A DNA stretch of 32,709 nucleotides, taken from NCBI GenBank assembly GCA_022539475.1, contig VCMS01000255.1:1-32709 (forward strand). Reading direction: 5' to 3'. Both the position numbers and the translations under genes were made by a program. The notes below the pieces were generated by a model. The model did not search any database. It was given only the letters and a program-made list of their open reading frames with translations, and was not told where the DNA came from. The stretch comes from Gracilaria domingensis (lineage: Eukaryota; Rhodophyta; Florideophyceae; Gracilariales; Gracilariaceae). Positions 28,784 through 32,709 of this stretch are shown here, piece by piece; position 1 is the first letter of the stretch, and the number at the start of each line of letters is the position of its first letter.

Positions 28784-31306
28784 ATGGATTCCACCGATGT
28801 TGGAGAGGAGATACATCCTATCGACATGAGTGCTCCGCCTCCGGCGTTCCATGCATATGTCAGACTTTTCTTGGTTCTTCGCGATGCTTTGGCAAACAGC
28901 GATGGAGGCCCTGATCGGCCACGGGACGTGGGGTTTAGAGGGTTAATAGAGTTCTGCGCCGAGAACTATAAGGATATTCCGGAGGCAAGGAAGATGTTTG
29001 AGGAGGCCACTAACTCCAAGAACCTGCAGAACTTGACACTGCAACAGCTGCGAAAGAGTGTTGTGAATAACAAACCTGTGGAACAGCGATATCTTGTAAC
29101 GAAGCTTCTTGACAAGAAGGACGGGGATGAGGACCAGAGACTGCGCGATTTTTTCCTTCTCTCTATGGATATGGGTATATACCTACCGGTGCGATGCCTG
29201 GTTGGTTATTTCATGACCAGGAGAAAGCAGGTTCTGAAGACGACAGTGTTCATCCCACCAACAGCTGTGAACCCATTTGAGGTCGTTATATACTTATCAT
29301 ACCTCGGCCACATAATGGGAGAGAACGACAACATCCGAATGATGAAGAAGAAACAACCGAAAAAGAAACGAAAAGTGAACCATGCACCATCTGTGTACAT
29401 ACCCACTTTTACGTCGTTCTCCAAAGACAACTGTGATCGACTGGGATTCGCTATCAGTGAGGTCGTATGGGCATGGAGTTGTTTTGCGGCTCATCTTGGA
29501 TACACGAACGTTCAGCACATGGTGAAACCATACATTTACATGAATATGCAGACGTTGAAGTATACAGCGCTAGAGACACGGGAGTCTGGTTATGCCCCGC
29601 CGAGCCAGAGTACTCGATTCAACACAAAGGATGTGCCACAGAGCAGTACTAGTGGATCGGTGGAGACCTTGAGTGATGAATGCGATACAAACCTGCGAAT
29701 ACTGGCTAAGGAGTTTTTGACAGACCTCGAAACCATATGCACCCACGATAGCCTCTATAGCTTACGGGTTGATCAGATGAGGAACTGGATAGAGTTTTCG
29801 GAGATACGGATGGATACCGTATCTAGCTCTGACTCCGGTGAGTTGCCTGCTCGATTTCAGAAGTTTTCGGAGTTGCTATGGAAACCGATACAGGATATGC
29901 GTCATGCGGCAGGGTTCCATGTCGGCATTCACGCGAAACCTGATATTGAACTGACGAAAACCCCTAAAACTTCCGGTAATGCCGAACCTTCTTCGACCAA
30001 GTCTGCCCCACCCCCACCTCGTCGAGAGTATATGAACCTCGTGAGCTCCGATAGCGACGAGTTCGAGAAGCCGGTGAATCTTGCGGAGCATGAATCTCGG
30101 GTTGCCGGTTACAACATCCAAAAGACTGGTATTGAGCCGCCCATGAAGGGGATATCCAGTCTCCTTCGAATGAATATGGACAAGGTGTGGAAGGGGATGA
30201 GAAAGTCACACTTTGTAGCGTACAACTGTGACATGAAGGACCTGAGGCACACACACGAAACGTTTGTGAATCAGAGTGAGATTTTATGGGGTGAGGCACA
30301 GCTTGTCCTAACAGACCCTCCCTTTAACACTCGAAGGAAGAGGAACAAACGGAATAGTGGTCACGATGTCTTCAGTGAGGAAGACATGATCCGTACGGCT
30401 GACTTAATAAGTTCCGCGCTTCGGTCAGGTGGGCACTTCATTATATTCTGTGCCATGGCACAGTTTCATGTGTGGCACAGGATACTTTCGGAAACGGCGA
30501 GTACGAAAGATGAAGCTGGAAGCGAAGGTAAACCAGAACTCATGCCTTCGTTTAAAGTGGATGCGAATCCACTGGTGTTCATCCGGGATCGCAGTAATGT
30601 TGGAGGGAATCCACGGAAGTTTGGGATACAGCCCGTAACGGAGTACGCCGTTCATGGGGTGAAGCGTGGATTGCGACCATCGGAGGAAGCCAGTCTTACT
30701 CCATTTGAGGAGAACAATTTCATTCCTTCCACTTTCCCGGCTAACAGGAATGTAATTGACCGGGTGCCCAAACCGAGGCGGGGAGTGGTTGACATGGAAG
30801 GTACATGAGCCAGGTAGTTCAGTACCAGGTGGGCAGTACATAAGACCGGAGCAGAAGTCGAGGGAGTTGATGAAGGAGTTGATATGTCGCTTCACAAGAC
30901 CGGGTGATCTTGTCATGGACATGTTCGCGGGAACTTTTTCTACGGGTATGGCGTGCCTATCGCTGACAAAGCATAGGAAGTTCTTGGGGTGCGAGAAGAA
31001 TAGGCCATGTTTCAGCCATGCGAAGCACCATCTAACGACTCTTATGGCCGAAGTTATTCGCGGGGGAAGAATGACATCCTGGTTGAACAGGAGGTGGTGG
31101 ATGCGGCTTCAACGACCTATGAACGGGTTCCACATCGGGACCGAGGTCGGCTTGAATGGGAGGCTCCATTTGGTTACCCCCAGTACCAAGTGATGCCTGG
31201 ACATATTACTCAGTTCCTAGGAAGATACTGGAAGGACTGGGACTTTGTCGACAAGTGTGGACAGCGTACTGTAGATCTTTGGGAGGGAAGTACCGAGGAG
31301 CTCTGA
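28784..31306 (+). CDS. Beta-class DNA amino-methyltransferase (N6-adenine/N4-cytosine type)
   Basis: The protein transfers a methyl group from S-adenosylmethionine to an exocyclic amino group, most likely of DNA. The first 500 residues are an unrecognised region with a lysine-rich run (KKKQPKKKRK) and a Pro/Ser linker. The catalytic motif IV is TDPPF at residue 511 (30314-30325), followed by GGHFIIFCAMAQFHVWH. After a frame change near 30790, IRPEQKSRELMKELI and the SAM-binding motif I PGDLVMDMFAGTFSTGMA (about 30900-30945) follow. Motif IV before motif I defines the permuted beta class. A second break in the G5 run at 31062-31066 leads to the last 80 residues. Both breaks are single-base shifts. 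Adenine versus cytosine specificity, and an RNA target, cannot be settled. Confidence 0.8.
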
Positions 31307-31311
31307 ATCTT

Positions 31312-31917
31312 ATGGATATGCATATGCTGTTGACTGTTGAAGCCAATCGCTATCGCTTACATATAGCATCTTCTAAGATTCGACATCCCCGTGCTGGTAT
31401 GGGGGTGTTCACGGAACATAAGATATTGGCTGGGGAAACTATCTGTCATTTCTATGGAACTTTGGTATACACGGATCTGACGAACCGGAAGGAAAGACAC
31501 TTAACGTATGGAAGTGGCTGTCTCGGAGCAACTCCAGTGCGGTACAAGTTGTTTTCTATGATGGTCACTGTGACTGGTACGGAGTTTCTGCACCTGAGGA
31601 ACAGACCAGGACAGGCTCAGGATAGAAAGGAGAGCGAAGTCTACATTGTCCCGGCGCCTTTTTGTATCGGGGGCTACATTAACGACGCCGGATATCATGC
31701 CGGGGATCCCGATTTATCGGAGCCCCGGTCAAACAGGACTCGAAGTGCCAATGTGCAGGTGGTGGAAGCGAAGTCCGTGATACAGTTCAAGTCAGACCTT
31801 TCTAACTATGCTCTACTTCGTTGTAGAGCAGTAAGAGATATTGAGAGGGGCGAAGAGTTGTATTTCAACTACGGAGAGCAGTACGCCTGGGACTGGGCTC
31901 TGACATTGGAGCAATAG
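31312..31917 (+). CDS. SET-domain methyltransferase
   Basis: SET proteins methylate lysines of histones or other proteins. A 201-aa ORF from the ATG at 31312 is almost all SET: SSKIRHPRAGMGVFTEHKIL and ETICHFYGTLV (SET-N), CIGGYINDAGYH, ANVQVVEAK, then VRDIERGEELYFNYG with the catalytic-type Tyr. The usual NHS/C motif reads IND, as in plant, algal or viral stand-alone SET proteins. There are no pre- or post-SET cysteines. It begins 6 bp after the methyltransferase stop, in another frame. It may be translated from the same mRNA, or be fused in the true sequence if one base is missing. Confidence 0.85.
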   Translation: MDMHMLLTVEANRYRLHIASSKIRHPRAGMGVFTEHKILAGETICHFYGTLVYTDLTNRKERHLTYGSGCLGATPVRYKLFSMMVTVTGTEFLHLRNRPGQAQDRKESEVYIVPAPFCIGGYINDAGYHAGDPDLSEPRSNRTRSANVQVVEAKSVIQFKSDLSNYALLRCRAVRDIERGEELYFNYGEQYAWDWALTLEQ

Positions 31918-32166
31918 ATGAGTTCAGTACCGAATAGAAAGTAAATATGCTTGTGAGTGTTGCAGCTGCCTGCAATACGCGTTGTTGTACATGTACACTG
32001 GAGCTCTTCATCTGTAACGGCGATATTTGCGACCCATTGGGCACCTCAAATTCCTAAAAAGCAGGAACTGCGGAGTCTCCCGGAATATCTGAACCATGCA
32101 CCCCCCCCCCACCCCCTCCCCCCCTCCCCAACAATTTCGTTTCATTACCCTGTTTATCTCCACAAC
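31918..32166. other. Intergenic with C-rich tract
   Basis: No gene is seen. A C-rich run (32099-32131, broken by single A and T bases) lies about 35 bp before the next ATG and may be a promoter element. Confidence 0.5.
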
Positions 32167-32709
32167 ATGGGTATAACGCCGAGAAAGCGAAATAGTACGC
32201 AGCGGAACAAGAGTGGACAGAAGAAGAGAAGAGCATCGGATGATACGAATCAGGCTACAAGCACCGCACTTCCTAAACGGAAGTCGTCCTCGACGAAGGA
32301 GAGAGTCAGTGGGCGTCCTTCTACAGGACTCTCTCGCCCATCTCGCAGCGGAGCGTCTTCCGGGATTGCGTCAAGAATTCGTGGATCAGCGAACGATGTC
32401 GTGCCGTCAACTGCCGATAATGCAAATCGTGCATCTGTCTCTGCTCCTCAAGAAGATGAGGTAACTCGGCCCAGCGGGTCAGGACAGGAGGGCATGACAA
32501 CTGGAACCGAAGAGGTTCGTATGACACCAAAACCTTCATGTCCCGGCCGATATCGAAGACCGGAGCTACTGGGGCGCGGGTTACGCCGCCCAGTGGATCT
32601 GGACAACAAGGGACAATGACGAGAAGTCGTGAGAGCCCTAGTATATTAAGATCGTCACGTCCATCCCTGTCTTCTAGAACTGGGGCCGCTATGAACCGTA
32701 TCATGCCTC
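32167..32709 (+). CDS. Basic Ser/Thr-rich protein, N-terminal part (runs off window)
   Basis: From the ATG at 32167 the frame begins GITPRKRNSTQRNKSGQKKRR and stays rich in Ser, Thr, Arg and Lys. A stop occurs at 32617-32619, but another frame (VTPPSGSGQQGTMTRSRESP and on) is open to the end. A frame change between about 32500 and 32580 probably joins them. The basic start resembles the tail of the ParB-like and dioxygenase-like proteins of the same cassette. No domain is visible yet. A disordered nuclear or DNA-binding N-terminus is likely. Confidence 0.5.

Noticed and set aside
23376..32709. Bacterial contamination as source of the methylase/ParB-like cassette
   Set aside because: Promoter spacing, TATA-like boxes, long basic disordered tails and the SET domain fit a eukaryotic setting; no ribosome-binding sites were seen before the starts.

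Overview
This is a eukaryotic nuclear window. The evidence is GT-AG introns of about 100 nt, F-box, MBOAT, PP2C and SET domains, TATA-like promoters, an AATAAA signal and a DNA transposase of the Tnp2/CACTA type. Introns are sparse and genes are closely packed. I cannot name the species; a compact-genome alga or fungus would fit, but that is a guess. There are no rRNA, tRNA or CRISPR features that I can see.

Layout. (1) 1-3288 is a host segment with a 5'-truncated ribulose-phosphate 3-epimerase remnant (-), a ketopantoate-reductase-like gene (+), a 53-nt T tract and the first four fifths of a HAD-family phosphatase gene (+). (2) 3289-21949 is an apparent 18.7-kb insertion that splits this HAD gene. 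Its remaining 3' end resumes at 21950. The insert is bounded by two arrays of GATA motifs in opposite orientation and by a candidate 7-bp target duplication. Its left part (about 3.8-11.3 kb) is GC-rich and carries damaged host-type genes: F-box, sterol/diacylglycerol acyltransferase (MBOAT), prolyl-4-hydroxylase-like and PP2C phosphatase. Its right part holds a 1015-aa Tnp2-like transposase, two ORFs on the opposite strand sharing one zinc-finger signature, and a broken multi-membrane-span gene. (3) 22148-23375 holds an intact, inverted paralogue of the split HAD gene that has lost its nucleophile Asp. (4) 23376-32709 is a second cassette: a 1.4-kb palindrome-rich control region drives two diverging gene sets. 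Leftward are a protein with a possible ParB-like domain and then a 2-oxoglutarate/Fe(II) dioxygenase-like protein. Rightward are a beta-class DNA amino-methyltransferase, a SET-domain protein 6 bp after it, and a basic Ser/Thr-rich protein that runs off the end.

The second cassette is the best candidate for an undescribed system. It combines a DNA methyl 'writer', a protein methyltransferase, a possible oxidative 'eraser' and a possible DNA-site binder, all served by duplicated promoter arms around repeated GC-rich hairpins. This function is inference from domain content and arrangement.

Caution. Many genes, inside and outside the insert, carry single-base frame breaks that fall in short homopolymers. 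These could be uncorrected long-read errors rather than true decay. Where I call one gene across a break, the evidence says so.
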